Notes under the pieces: model-generated
Database searches by the model: none
Seen by the model: only the letters and a program-made list of their open reading frames with translations
What the model was told of the DNA's origin: nothing
NCBI GenBank assembly: GCA_028684065.1
Contig: JAQUGO010000001.1
Coordinates: forward strand, 186,001-250,000
Origin: Sulfurospirillaceae bacterium
GTDB lineage: Bacteria; Campylobacterota; Campylobacteria; Campylobacterales; Sulfurospirillaceae
Direction of reading: 5' to 3'
DNA: 64,000 nt
In this document: positions 6,852 through 16,392 of the stretch, piece after piece
Layout of the letters: every line of letters begins with the position of its first letter
Numbering within the stretch: the first letter of the stretch is position 1
Program-made: the position numbers and the translations under genes

Positions 6852-8066
6852 ATGCAACTCAATGAACAGCATTTTATAACGTATGAATGTGTGAATGCTA
6901 TTGGTACATCACTTGAATTAAGCCCAATGATAGATCATTTTTTAAAAATATTTTCACATCAAACAGGTGCTCTTGCTTCTGTTTACTGGGAATATCTCCC
7001 GGCAGAGAGGCATTATGAGCAACTTTGTATTTATGGTGAAAAATCTTTTGAAAAATTCTTTATTTCCCCTAATAATATGTTGCAAGATTTTGCTGTAATT
7101 TGTATTCCTAAACATGAAAAGATTCTCTTACATATAAAAGCCCATGACGATTGGATTGTCTTTTTATTTCACGACAAGGATACTGATATTGAGATCATTA
7201 AAACGATTATTCACTCGTTTAAACTCAAACTTGAAAATGCCATTTTTGCATGTAAGAATTTTCTGGAACTCAAAACCATCAATGAAACCTTAGCATTAAG
7301 AATTGAAGAAGAAGTCTCTAAAAACAGGAAAAAAGATAAGCAAATTATGCAACAATCCCGCCTTGCGCAAATGGGCGAGATGATTAGTATGATAGCACAT
7401 CAATGGCGCCAACCGTTAGGCTCCATTTCAACTGTTGCAGCCTCTTTAAAACTAAAAATGGCGCTAAATCGCTTTAATTTAGATGAACAACAAGGACGTG
7501 ATGAACAAAAAAAATTTATTGAGGACGCCACAAATAAAATCGAAGATTATGTAAAATTTTTAACCCATACAATTGATGATTTTCGCAATTTTTTTAAACC
7601 GGACAAGCAACAAGAGAGTGTCACTGGACTTAGCCTTGTTCAGCGTACATTAGAAATTATTGGCAAAGCTTTAGAAATTAATGGCATTACAATCACTGTA
7701 GAAAACCATGCAACAAAAACATTTTTTACCTATACGAATGAAGTGACACAAGTCATTTTGAATATTCTAAAAAATGCTGAAGATGTTATCAAAGAGCGCT
7801 GTATTAAAAATGGTTGTATTACAATTGTTATCACCGAATCGAATCACGCTCAATATATTTCCATTTCCGATAATGCTGGTGGAATTCCACAAGAAGTATT
7901 ACCTTATATTTTTGAGCCATACTATTCTACAAAAAGTGAAAAAAATGGTACGGGACTCGGCCTTTACATGTCAAAGACAATTATTGAAGAACATTGTGGT
8001 GGAAAAATAACGGCTCAAAATGATGCTCAAGGGGCACTGTTTATACTTGAATTAAGAGAAAAATAA
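6852..8066 (+). CDS. soluble sensor histidine kinase
   Basis: The 404-residue protein has no membrane segment. Residues 1-150 form a putative GAF-like sensory region that I cannot assign firmly, followed by a coiled coil. The HisKA helix contains MISMIAHQWRQPLG with phospho-acceptor His183. The ATPase domain has the N box NILKNAEDV, then DNAGGIP, and GTGLGLYMSKTIIEEH. The catalytic half is closely similar to that of the next gene, so the two arose by duplication. It is the first gene of an operon with the second kinase and a REC-GGDEF-EAL protein, reached through a leader with an OmpR-type site. Its signal is unknown. Confidence 0.88.
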   Translation: MQLNEQHFITYECVNAIGTSLELSPMIDHFLKIFSHQTGALASVYWEYLPAERHYEQLCIYGEKSFEKFFISPNNMLQDFAVICIPKHEKILLHIKAHDDWIVFLFHDKDTDIEIIKTIIHSFKLKLENAIFACKNFLELKTINETLALRIEEEVSKNRKKDKQIMQQSRLAQMGEMISMIAHQWRQPLGSISTVAASLKLKMALNRFNLDEQQGRDEQKKFIEDATNKIEDYVKFLTHTIDDFRNFFKPDKQQESVTGLSLVQRTLEIIGKALEINGITITVENHATKTFFTYTNEVTQVILNILKNAEDVIKERCIKNGCITIVITESNHAQYISISDNAGGIPQEVLPYIFEPYYSTKSEKNGTGLGLYMSKTIIEEHCGGKITAQNDAQGALFILELREK

Positions 8067-8067
8067 A

Positions 8068-10242
8068 ATGATGACTCATACTTTATCAAACCTTATTAAA
8101 ACAGAATATTTAAAGTCGATTATTTTCCCTTTAGTAGTAATCGAATCAATGTTGCTTATGGCCTATTTTTGGAGTAATTCTTTTGTCAATGATGTTACTA
8201 AAAATGCACTTATTGTGGAAACAAAAGCTAATATTAAAGAAATTAGTCAACACTCTGCAAATGTTATTAATAGTGAATTTATATCCATTGCAAACGTTAC
8301 TTCTTTATTTCAAAAAGAGCATGAAAACTTTTTTAGTAATTATGATCCATCACAAGTAAAGCTGACGGATAGTTTCTATACACAAATGGCGGATGGTGTT
8401 ATTTTGAACAAACCTCGTGACAAAAATTCTTGTTCACTTTTCTTTTCCAATGCAGAACAAAATAGCCCTAACAGAATGGCTAAAGCAATCGCTTCAGAAA
8501 AATTGGACTACTTCTACAATGCTGCACTAAAAACAAATTCAAATATTGCACAACTCTACTTCAATAGTTATGATTCTATGAATCGACTCTGTCCTTTTAT
8601 GACCGATGCCTCAGCCCAATACGACCACAATATAAATATTCCTATCTTTAATTTCTATTTTGAAGCTGATTTAGCACATAACCCTGAAAAAAAGGTTGTA
8701 TGGACCGATGCTTATTTGGATCCTGCAGGGCTCGGTTGGATGATAAGTGCCATTGCACCTGTGTATAAAGGTGACTTTTTAGAAGGTGTAGTGGGTGTCG
8801 ATGTGACCATCGATAAATTAATACACACTATTTTATCCATCAAGTTACCATACGTTTCAATGGCACTAATGGTAGATAAAAAAGGTAACATTCTTGCGAT
8901 GAATGGTGATTTGGAGCATGTTTTAGGGATAAAAGAGTTGAAAGAACACGAGTATAAAGAACCTGTTGCTCAAACGATTACTAAACCAAAAGATTTCAAT
9001 TTACTTGAAAACACTACCAATGCGCTAGCAATGCATTTAGCCAATTCCATAAAATTAAACTTACCTCTCACTGAATATAACAGTGAACAATCAAACTTTT
9101 TAGTAACACAAAATACTATCCAAGAAACAGGATGGAAACTTATTCTCTTACTGAATAAAGAATCCTTACTTGCATCAACCGTAGCTCTTAAAAATAAAAT
9201 TGATTTCATTGGTTACATTGCTATAGGCTTTATGGCTCTTTTTTACCTACTTTTTTTGGCTATCATTATCAAACGCTCCCGAAACTTTTCAAAGCTTATT
9301 TTAACACCATTGCATAACTTAGTCGATGCGACTAAAGACTTAAAAAGTACAATGACTATTCGCAAGTTAGAGCATTCGCATATTAGTGAAATAGATACCC
9401 TTCTTGATAATTTTACGTCAATGAGTCAAGAACTTCAAGAGTTATATGAATCTTTAGATAATAAAATTCGTGCTGGAATTTTGGAAAATATGGAAACACA
9501 AAAAGTCATGATTTATCAGTCTCGCCTTGCACAAATGGGTGAAATGATCAGTATGATAGCGCACCAATGGCGCCAACCGTTAGGCTCTATTTCAACCGTT
9601 ACCGCAGGTATTAAACTCAAGCAAAAACTTAAAAAATTCGATCTTGAAACACTTGATGGACGAAATGCACAGATAGAATATTTGAATACAGCCGTAGATA
9701 AAATTGAAAACTACATTCATTTTTTAACGACAACTATTGATGATTTTAGAAATTTTTTCAAACCAGATCAAGAGCAAGTCGAAACAACTATGAAAGAAAT
9801 TGTTGATCATGCTTTGAAAATTATCGGTAAAAGTTTAGAAGTACATAATATCACTGTTTTACGTCGTGATGAGTCCCTTAGACCTTTTCTAACCTATAGT
9901 ACACAAATGACACAGGTTCTTATTAATATTATTAAAAATGCACAAGATGCTCTTCTCGAGCACAAAGTCGAACATGGGCATCTTAGTATCCATTCATATG
10001 AAACTAATCAAACATTTATTCTTGAGATTGAAGACAATGCTGGCGGAATACCCGAAGAGATTATAGATAAAATTTTCGATCCTTATTTTTCAACCAAAAC
10101 GGATAAAAATGGAACAGGGCTTGGTCTTTATATGTCTAAAACTATTATTGAAGAGCATTGCCGTGGAATTCTTAAGGCGATAAACACAGAGAATGGGGTA
10201 AAATTTGTTATTACAATACGAGGGGACAGTCGTGCAGATTGA
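8068..10242 (+). CDS. membrane sensor histidine kinase with periplasmic dCache-type domain
   Basis: The 724-residue kinase has a membrane helix at about residues 19-38, a periplasmic region of about 330 residues, a second helix around 376-400, a HAMP-like linker, a coiled coil and a kinase core. The periplasmic part shows dCache features near WTDAYLDPAGLGWMISAIAP and GVVGVDVTIDKLI, the double-PAS fold that binds small metabolites. The phospho-acceptor is His499 in MISMIAHQWRQPLG. N, G1 and G2 boxes are present. It starts one base after the first kinase stops. The pair may sense a cytoplasmic and a periplasmic cue that feed the same regulators. Confidence 0.9.
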   Translation: MMTHTLSNLIKTEYLKSIIFPLVVIESMLLMAYFWSNSFVNDVTKNALIVETKANIKEISQHSANVINSEFISIANVTSLFQKEHENFFSNYDPSQVKLTDSFYTQMADGVILNKPRDKNSCSLFFSNAEQNSPNRMAKAIASEKLDYFYNAALKTNSNIAQLYFNSYDSMNRLCPFMTDASAQYDHNINIPIFNFYFEADLAHNPEKKVVWTDAYLDPAGLGWMISAIAPVYKGDFLEGVVGVDVTIDKLIHTILSIKLPYVSMALMVDKKGNILAMNGDLEHVLGIKELKEHEYKEPVAQTITKPKDFNLLENTTNALAMHLANSIKLNLPLTEYNSEQSNFLVTQNTIQETGWKLILLLNKESLLASTVALKNKIDFIGYIAIGFMALFYLLFLAIIIKRSRNFSKLILTPLHNLVDATKDLKSTMTIRKLEHSHISEIDTLLDNFTSMSQELQELYESLDNKIRAGILENMETQKVMIYQSRLAQMGEMISMIAHQWRQPLGSISTVTAGIKLKQKLKKFDLETLDGRNAQIEYLNTAVDKIENYIHFLTTTIDDFRNFFKPDQEQVETTMKEIVDHALKIIGKSLEVHNITVLRRDESLRPFLTYSTQMTQVLINIIKNAQDALLEHKVEHGHLSIHSYETNQTFILEIEDNAGGIPEEIIDKIFDPYFSTKTDKNGTGLGLYMSKTIIEEHCRGILKAINTENGVKFVITIRGDSRAD

Positions 10243-11959
10243 ACTTGAAGACCTCATTGCCATTACAGCAAAGATGAACGTTCTCTATGCTGAAGATGAT
10301 ATTGCTTTACGAGAAAACACCTCTGCTCTCTTATCTGATCTTTTTCATACTATTGAACAAACATCTGATGGACTTGAGGCTTTTGCACTTTATACAGCAC
10401 AACCAGACCACTACGATATCGTGATTACTGATTTAAATATGCCTCATATGAATGGAATTGAGCTCATTAAAAAAATTCAAGAGCTCAATCCACTCCAAGC
10501 CATCATTATCATCTCGGCACATAATGAAACAGAGTATTTTTTAGAAAGTATTCGTAATAATGTAAATGGCTATATTTTGAAACCCATTGAATTTGATCAA
10601 CTCATGGAATCATTATACAAAACAGCCATTACTGTCAAAGAGCGCAAGGAAAATATTGCTTATAAAGAAAATTTGCAATTACTGGTTAAGCAAAAAACTG
10701 TTGAGTTAGAAGAAAATTATCAAAAAATGCATGAATTTTTGACGATTGACAAAATTACACAACTGCAAAATGCTACTATGCTTTTTTCATATTTAGATCA
10801 TCACGATACATCAAAAGCACTAACACTGATGCTCTATAATATTGATGATTTTAATCATATCAACAAAACATATGGTATTGAATTTGGAGATAATACGTTA
10901 AAAAAAGTAGGTGAATTTTTAAAATTTAATATTTCTGAAGAAATTAATCTTTTCAAATACAACTCTGATGAATTTGTCATCGTTTTTGAAGCATCTATTA
11001 CTGACCCTGTCTTTGTAGCAACTCAAATTCAAGCTTTTTTTCGAGAAACACCCATCGTAGAAACACTCGATGCTCCTCTTTATATTACCCTTTCATGTGG
11101 CATTTCTACCTCTCAAAATACAAATTTATTATTATCAAGAGCCCGTATTGCACTTAAAGAAGCGCATCTGAAAACAATACCAAACCAATATAATATCTAC
11201 GAAAACATACCTTCTTCTAAAAAATCTGATGAAGAATCTACTTGGTTACTGAAATTTAGAGAAGCACTAGAGCAAGATAGAGTCATTCCTTTTTTTCAGC
11301 CTATTATCAATAACCATACACAAAAGATTGTTAAATACGAATGTTTGGCTCGCATTGAAGAAGAAGGTATATTCATTGGCCCTGCTCATTTTTTGGAAGC
11401 AGCAAGACGGACGGGACTGATGTCTAATCTTACACGTTGTATGATCAACAAATGCTTCAAGATGTTCTCCGGCCATAATGACTTAGAATTTTCAATCAAT
11501 ATAACCACTGAAGATTTAATGAATAACTCTTTTATCGATTTTTTAGAGATCAAGCAAATCCACTATGGTATTCAAGCTGATCACGTTATTTTTGAAGTTT
11601 TAGAAGATATTATCATCAGTGATCATAATCCTACCGTTCTTGCATCTTTGCAAACACTCAAAAAACGTGGCTATAAAATGGCTTTAGATGACTTTGGCAG
11701 TGATAGGTCCAATTACAAACGATTAAAAACACTTGGAGCAGATTTTATTAAAATCGATGGACAATTTATAAAAGATATCGATAAAAATTCTCGCAACCAA
11801 AGTATTGTAGCCTCTATTACGGATATGGCACATAGCTTAGACATTAAAGTAATTGCTGAATTTGTTTCAACATTTGAAGAATTCACTATCGTCAATGCAT
11901 TAGGTGTAGATTTCTCACAAGGATATTTTTTCAACAAACCCCTAGGGCATTTAATTTAG
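10232..11959 (+). CDS. response regulator with degenerate GGDEF and EAL domains (c-di-GMP signalling)
   Basis: I choose the GTG at 10232, which follows a GAGGGGAC ribosome site and overlaps the kinase stop by 11 nt, giving 575 residues; a TTG at 10205 is the alternative. Domains: REC (phospho-acceptor Asp in DIVITDLNMP), coiled linker, GGDEF, EAL. The GGDEF signature reads NSDEF, so cyclase activity is unlikely. The EAL side keeps the first glutamate as ECLAR, plus FEVLED, ALDDFG, KID and AEFVS, so phosphodiesterase activity is plausible. It would lower c-di-GMP when phosphorylated by the kinases, an inference from fusion and operon. It converges on the regulator at 11956 with overlapping stop codons. 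Confidence 0.85.
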   Translation: MQIELEDLIAITAKMNVLYAEDDIALRENTSALLSDLFHTIEQTSDGLEAFALYTAQPDHYDIVITDLNMPHMNGIELIKKIQELNPLQAIIIISAHNETEYFLESIRNNVNGYILKPIEFDQLMESLYKTAITVKERKENIAYKENLQLLVKQKTVELEENYQKMHEFLTIDKITQLQNATMLFSYLDHHDTSKALTLMLYNIDDFNHINKTYGIEFGDNTLKKVGEFLKFNISEEINLFKYNSDEFVIVFEASITDPVFVATQIQAFFRETPIVETLDAPLYITLSCGISTSQNTNLLLSRARIALKEAHLKTIPNQYNIYENIPSSKKSDEESTWLLKFREALEQDRVIPFFQPIINNHTQKIVKYECLARIEEEGIFIGPAHFLEAARRTGLMSNLTRCMINKCFKMFSGHNDLEFSINITTEDLMNNSFIDFLEIKQIHYGIQADHVIFEVLEDIIISDHNPTVLASLQTLKKRGYKMALDDFGSDRSNYKRLKTLGADFIKIDGQFIKDIDKNSRNQSIVASITDMAHSLDIKVIAEFVSTFEEFTIVNALGVDFSQGYFFNKPLGHLI

Positions 11960-12645
11960 TCTTTTGTGTTAAGTTTATAACCTCTATTTTTGAGATTTGA
12001 AATAGCATCAGCATAGCCTAATTTATCTCTTAATCTTTTGACGAGAGCACGTAAAGTAGAATCATTAATGCCATCACTTTGCCATACTTCTTGCATAATT
12101 TGTTCATTTCGTACAGGAACATCTCTATTTTTCACCAGAAAACTGAGCAAAAGTTCTTCTTTGAGTGTCAATAAGCTCAATTCACCTTTGACATGTAACT
12201 CTTTCGTTTTACTATCAAAACTTACATCTGGGTGTAAGCGTATTATTTGAGTATCAACGATGTGATTGAGATGGTGCAATATCGTGGTCACTTTAATCAT
12301 AGTATTAATCAGTTGTTGTGAATTAAAAGGTTTCGTGAGAAAACTATAAATACCAAGCTCAATACTCTTTAAAAAATAATCTACTTCTTTATAAGCAGAT
12401 ATGACTATCACATATTGAGACGGTTTTTTCTTCTTTATTTTTTCAACAAATTCTAATCCATTTTGTTTAGGAAGTTGAATATCTGTAATAACTAAATCAT
12501 ACGTAGTTACGACAAATTTTTCGTAGGCATCCTCTGCATTCGTTGCAACATCAATTATTTCAAAAAAATCTTCTAGAAAAATACTAAGCTCATCTAATAA
12601 AGAAGCATCATCTTCAATCAGTAATAAAGAAAGCTTACTTCGCAT
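11956..12645 (-). CDS. OmpR/PhoB-type response regulator
   Basis: I place the start at the ATG 12645-12643, preceded by AAGGGA, giving 229 residues. An open frame continues upstream to 12720 but would run through the promoter. The REC domain has the acidic pair (IEDD), the phospho-acceptor in DLVITDIQLP and the conserved lysine in FLTKPF. The C-terminal winged helix carries NDSTLRALVKRLRDKL and a wing ending NRGYKL. It lies between two operons encoding kinases and REC proteins. It is the obvious candidate to bind the 11-bp-spaced GCAACA repeats before both. Its expression is divergent from the REC-PAS gene. Confidence 0.88.
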   Translation of the reverse strand: MRSKLSLLLIEDDASLLDELSIFLEDFFEIIDVATNAEDAYEKFVVTTYDLVITDIQLPKQNGLEFVEKIKKKKPSQYVIVISAYKEVDYFLKSIELGIYSFLTKPFNSQQLINTMIKVTTILHHLNHIVDTQIIRLHPDVSFDSKTKELHVKGELSLLTLKEELLLSFLVKNRDVPVRNEQIMQEVWQSDGINDSTLRALVKRLRDKLGYADAISNLKNRGYKLNTKD

Positions 12646-12691
12646 TTTTTCCCTTAATATAGTATGATATGTAATCAGTATATCAAAAAAA

Positions 12692-12734
12692 GCAACGTTA
12701 TTACAACACAAATGCAACAACTTAAGTATATAAT
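12692..12734 (+). promoter_or_regulatory. three-copy OmpR-type direct repeat and promoter for the REC-PAS operon
   Basis: Hexamers GCAACG (12692), ACAACA (12703) and GCAACA (12714) are spaced exactly 11 bp apart. A perfect -10, TATAAT (12729-12734), begins 9 bp after the last one, so the array occupies the -35 region as expected for an activator. The same layout, with two hexamers, lies before the kinase operon. The array may also affect the divergent regulator gene whose start is at 12645. Confidence 0.7.
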
Positions 12735-12764
12735 TATAAATAAAATTTGAAAATGGAGATCAGT

Positions 12765-14054
12765 ATGGACAATGCTATTGATCAACTTATTACGTGGAGT
12801 AAAGATCTCAAAGTGCTGTATGTTGAAGATGACATTTCCTTGCGAGAAGAGGTTAGCATCTTTTTATCCGATATTTTTGAGAGTGTTGATTTAGCAAATA
12901 ATGGTCAAGAAGGGCTTGATAAACTAGCGCTCAACCATTACGATATTGTGATTACTGATATTCGTATGCCCGTTATGGATGGCATTGAAATGATTGAAAA
13001 AATCAAAGAACTCTATCCAGAACAACCCATTCTTATCACCTCTGCGCATAACGAAATTGAATACCTTCTCAAGCTCATCAATTTAGGTGTAGATAACTTT
13101 ATCACAAAGCCTTTACAAAGTGAACAAATTTTCAAAGTGCTACACAAAATGGTTGAGCGTATAAAACAAAAAAATGAATTACAAAAATATAAAGATGATT
13201 TAGAAAATGCCAATGCAAAACTGCACAAATTAACCCTTTCACAATCTAAAGATATTGATTTGAAGACTTCTGTGTTAAAATCATATAAAAAAGCATTAGA
13301 TGCGGCATGTATTGTTTCGCTTACTAATAGTGATGGTATTATCCAAGATGTTAATGAAAATTTTTGTAATGCTACAGGCTATTCTAAGCAAGAAGTTATT
13401 GGGCAAAAGCATCGTATTATTACCCATCCATCTACAGATCAAGAGCTTTTTACGAATCTTTGGAAAACAATTTTAGAAAAACGTATATGGCAAGGGCTAA
13501 TCGTAAATCAAACAAAACAATTAACCCTACTCTACCACTATACAACGATTGTACCTATTTTGGGTCCCAATGGTGACATTATAGAATTTATTAGTATTAT
13601 TCAAGATTTAACAGAACTTTACAAAGGTAATGAAGCCAAAAACAAAGAAAATATCTCTTGTGCCATTGGAATCAAAAGTGATGAGTTGCTTAAAACTATA
13701 CCATTTCCGAGTGCTTTGATAGACAATCATTTTGTTTTTCAAACATGCAATACTGCTCTTAAAAATCTTGTAGATGAGCACAGTGATGAACAACTATTGG
13801 TCAAACTAACTTCACATACTTTAACACTGAAAGAGTTGGTTTTTTTTGAAGAAATGGATTATTTTGAAACGATTGATTCCATCCAAAACAATTGGCCTTA
13901 TGAAGGTAATATCTCTTTTAAAGGAATCATTAAATCCTTACATGGCTTACAAGAAGTATTAGTGCAAATATGCAAATACCATGAAAATCAATATATTGTT
14001 TGTATTGTTAAACAAGAGGATTTTGAACTATGTTGCCAAGTTCACGAGAGATAA
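12765..14054 (+). CDS. REC-PAS response regulator without an output domain
   Basis: The start is the ATG at 12765, a few bases after GGAGAT; in-frame TTG and ATG codons at 12747 and 12753 are less well placed. The protein has 429 residues. A REC domain (about 10-130) has VEDD, phospho-acceptor Asp in DIVITDIRMP and a TKP lysine. A coiled coil (130-180) and a PAS domain (about 182-290, with NENFCNATGYSKQEVIG) follow. The last 140 residues show no domain I recognise. With no DNA-binding or enzymatic module, it probably works by protein contact. The next gene overlaps it by 25 nt, making the propeller protein the likely partner. Confidence 0.82.
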   Translation: MDNAIDQLITWSKDLKVLYVEDDISLREEVSIFLSDIFESVDLANNGQEGLDKLALNHYDIVITDIRMPVMDGIEMIEKIKELYPEQPILITSAHNEIEYLLKLINLGVDNFITKPLQSEQIFKVLHKMVERIKQKNELQKYKDDLENANAKLHKLTLSQSKDIDLKTSVLKSYKKALDAACIVSLTNSDGIIQDVNENFCNATGYSKQEVIGQKHRIITHPSTDQELFTNLWKTILEKRIWQGLIVNQTKQLTLLYHYTTIVPILGPNGDIIEFISIIQDLTELYKGNEAKNKENISCAIGIKSDELLKTIPFPSALIDNHFVFQTCNTALKNLVDEHSDEQLLVKLTSHTLTLKELVFFEEMDYFETIDSIQNNWPYEGNISFKGIIKSLHGLQEVLVQICKYHENQYIVCIVKQEDFELCCQVHER

Positions 14055-16171
14055 TATTACACGCGGCTATTTCGCGTATGAATTTAGCTAATGATAATAC
14101 GTTACATGTTATTGACAATAACTGTAATTTACATCAAATTGATCTCAAATCACTCAGCATATCAAAAAGTGTTTCATTGGCACAAATTTATGAACAAAAT
14201 GATTTCGATTACTACAAACGCCCTTTTGCATTGGGTAAGAATAAAGCCTATATCTCTTTTTCAAAACAAGGATGGGAATACGTTCTTAATATTTCTCAAC
14301 GACTCAATAAAGCATCAAGTTTTCTTTATAACGGTGGTAACGCTTCTGTCACCAAAGCTTTTTTTAGCGAAGACGATGAATTACTGATTACCGGTAATGA
14401 AAAAGGACGCACCTATGTTATAAGTGCGGATGAAGGATATATCAAAGCAGAACTCCCACGCTCAAGTGATACAATAACAGCGGTTACAATATCCAATGAA
14501 TATAAACTTGCAGCTAGAGCTTCTTTTACGAAGAACTTAGTAGTCTATAGAATTGATAGTATGAAAGTTGTTTTCAAGATGAAGCTTCCTTCAGTTATTG
14601 AGCGCATTCGCTTTTTAGATCAAGAGACATTACTGATTATCACACGAGATGGCAAAATTTTAAAAATTGATTTCGAAAATGAAAAAATTTTACAAGAAAA
14701 AATAGTTTGTGAAAACATGTGGCCATCAAGCATGACCCTTTCGCATAGTAAAAAATTTGTTTATGTCAGTACTAGAGAATCGATGTTGTATGCTTTGCAT
14801 GTCAACTCCCTTGACACACTCTTTCAATTAAAACTTCCCTATCATGGTATTACTGCAATGGTTCGGTCTCCACAATATTTTATTATTGGATTTAAAACAG
14901 GAGAAATTATATTTTATAACCATCGTGAATTTGAAAATGAATTTCTCTCCGCTATTCAACTCAAAAATATTAAAGAAGCATCCATCCTTTTTCAAAAAAA
15001 TACTTTTTTAATGTCCAACCGTGCTACAAAAATAATTTATGACTATTGGCTCGAAGAAAAAGAGACAATTACGAATCTTCTATCACGAGGTGAAATAGAA
15101 AAAGCTAGAACCATTGCTGAGCCCTATTTATTCCATCCAAAATGCCAACTTGAATTTGCAGAACTTGAACTTTTACAGCCTGAGTTAGTAGCACTTCAAC
15201 GCTATATTCGAAGTATGAGCTATGCTGCGGCTTATGAACTCATAGCTCAAAGACCTGCTCTTCGTAAAAGTACTCTTTATACTAGTTTAGATGCCATTTG
15301 GAAGAAAGCTTTACAAAAAGCACAAACCTTACTTTCGCGTGAGCCTATGGCAAATAAAGAAGCTGCTAAAGATAGCCTCAAATTATTTTGGAATATAGAA
15401 GAAAAACAACCTATTATTGACCATATGCTTCTTCACTCAGGTATTTTTACAATGGCAGAGTCATGCATTCGTGATAAAAATTTTGCATTATATTTTAAAA
15501 TTGCTGCAACAAATACTTTTTTGGAACACACTCCTCTCTATCATAAAGTCCTTAACTTAGGAGAAAAGCTACAACAGCAAATTATCACTCATATAGAAAA
15601 TAAAGATTATGAACATGCTTTAAGTTACTCTGATATGCTTAGTACATTCACACCTTATTTTCATCAAGCGCAGAGATTATCAGAAGTATCTAAAGCCTTG
15701 ATGCTCGTTGAACATCATATTAGTAACAATAATTTACTCGAAGCGGTTAAACTTCAAGAAAAATATGACCTACAAACGAACTATAGCCTCATTCATACAT
15801 TAGAAGATATGAAAAGTACCTTTCAAAAGCAACAATTTTTACTATTAGAATCTCATCAATATTCTCAAATTTTGACCAATCTATCGCCTTATATGAAAAT
15901 TTCACTTTGCGCTGGACTGATAGCAACAATTATGAAGCGTTTTTATATTACTCAATTCAAAGATGCTCATAAGCGATGCAATGAAGCAATAGATTGGGAA
16001 AAAACCTTTGAAATATATTTGAATCTTTTTACAATGGATAAATGGCTTGTTGAATTTGCCAAAGAGAGTGAAAAAACTCATATTCTTAAAAATTTTCAGC
16101 AAAATAATGAAATTTTACCTTGCACAAACTATCCAAAAAATATACTCGTTACTAAAACCAACGCTCTTTAA
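14030..16171 (+). CDS. beta-propeller (WD40-like) protein with C-terminal alpha-helical region
   Basis: The 713-residue protein has no signal peptide or membrane helix and so should be cytoplasmic. Residues 1-330 contain repeated four-strand units of WD40/PQQ-like type, for example around LLITGNEKGRTYVISADEGY, LLIITRDGKILKIDFEN and FVYVSTRESMLYALHV. Residues 345-713 look wholly helical and may form a solenoid (starting LLSRGEIEKARTIAEPYL). I see no catalytic motif. Its start lies 25 nt inside the REC-PAS gene, a sign of tight translational coupling. I infer a scaffold read or controlled by the REC-PAS protein. Propeller-plus-solenoid proteins are rare in bacteria. Confidence 0.7.
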   Translation: MLPSSREIILHAAISRMNLANDNTLHVIDNNCNLHQIDLKSLSISKSVSLAQIYEQNDFDYYKRPFALGKNKAYISFSKQGWEYVLNISQRLNKASSFLYNGGNASVTKAFFSEDDELLITGNEKGRTYVISADEGYIKAELPRSSDTITAVTISNEYKLAARASFTKNLVVYRIDSMKVVFKMKLPSVIERIRFLDQETLLIITRDGKILKIDFENEKILQEKIVCENMWPSSMTLSHSKKFVYVSTRESMLYALHVNSLDTLFQLKLPYHGITAMVRSPQYFIIGFKTGEIIFYNHREFENEFLSAIQLKNIKEASILFQKNTFLMSNRATKIIYDYWLEEKETITNLLSRGEIEKARTIAEPYLFHPKCQLEFAELELLQPELVALQRYIRSMSYAAAYELIAQRPALRKSTLYTSLDAIWKKALQKAQTLLSREPMANKEAAKDSLKLFWNIEEKQPIIDHMLLHSGIFTMAESCIRDKNFALYFKIAATNTFLEHTPLYHKVLNLGEKLQQQIITHIENKDYEHALSYSDMLSTFTPYFHQAQRLSEVSKALMLVEHHISNNNLLEAVKLQEKYDLQTNYSLIHTLEDMKSTFQKQQFLLLESHQYSQILTNLSPYMKISLCAGLIATIMKRFYITQFKDAHKRCNEAIDWEKTFEIYLNLFTMDKWLVEFAKESEKTHILKNFQQNNEILPCTNYPKNILVTKTNAL

Positions 16172-16351
16172 ACTTTTATTAGGCTTTATACTCCCAGTTT
16201 AAATTATCTTGATACTTAAATTTGCACAAAAAGTCCGAACTTGTCTTAGATATTTTTTTTACATCTATTGAGAGCTACATAAAATCTATTGCCTCTATTT
16301 TCTTATGCATAGTATTACACTTTTTTTGCATCATTTTTTTATCGCCGACAA

Positions 16352-16364
16352 TGTGCTATAATCA
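16352..16364 (+). promoter_or_regulatory. extended -10 promoter for the cyclophilin gene
   Basis: TGTGCTATAATCA contains a TGnTATAAT extended -10 (TATAAT 16357-16362). The same 13-mer occurs before rpiB at 62719-62731. The rest of the 221-bp gap after the propeller gene is A+T-rich with nothing else I can identify. Confidence 0.6.
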
Positions 16365-16392
16365 CTATACAAATTTTATATAAGGTTATACA

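Noticed and set aside
7361-9600. Direct DNA repeat between the two kinase genes as a mobile element
   Set aside because: The similarity is confined to the kinase-core coding region and follows the protein domain, as expected from gene duplication.
12646-12720. Upstream extension of the OmpR-type regulator to 12720
   Set aside because: The extension has no family likeness, would run through the direct-repeat promoter, and the ATG at 12645 has a good AAGGGA site.
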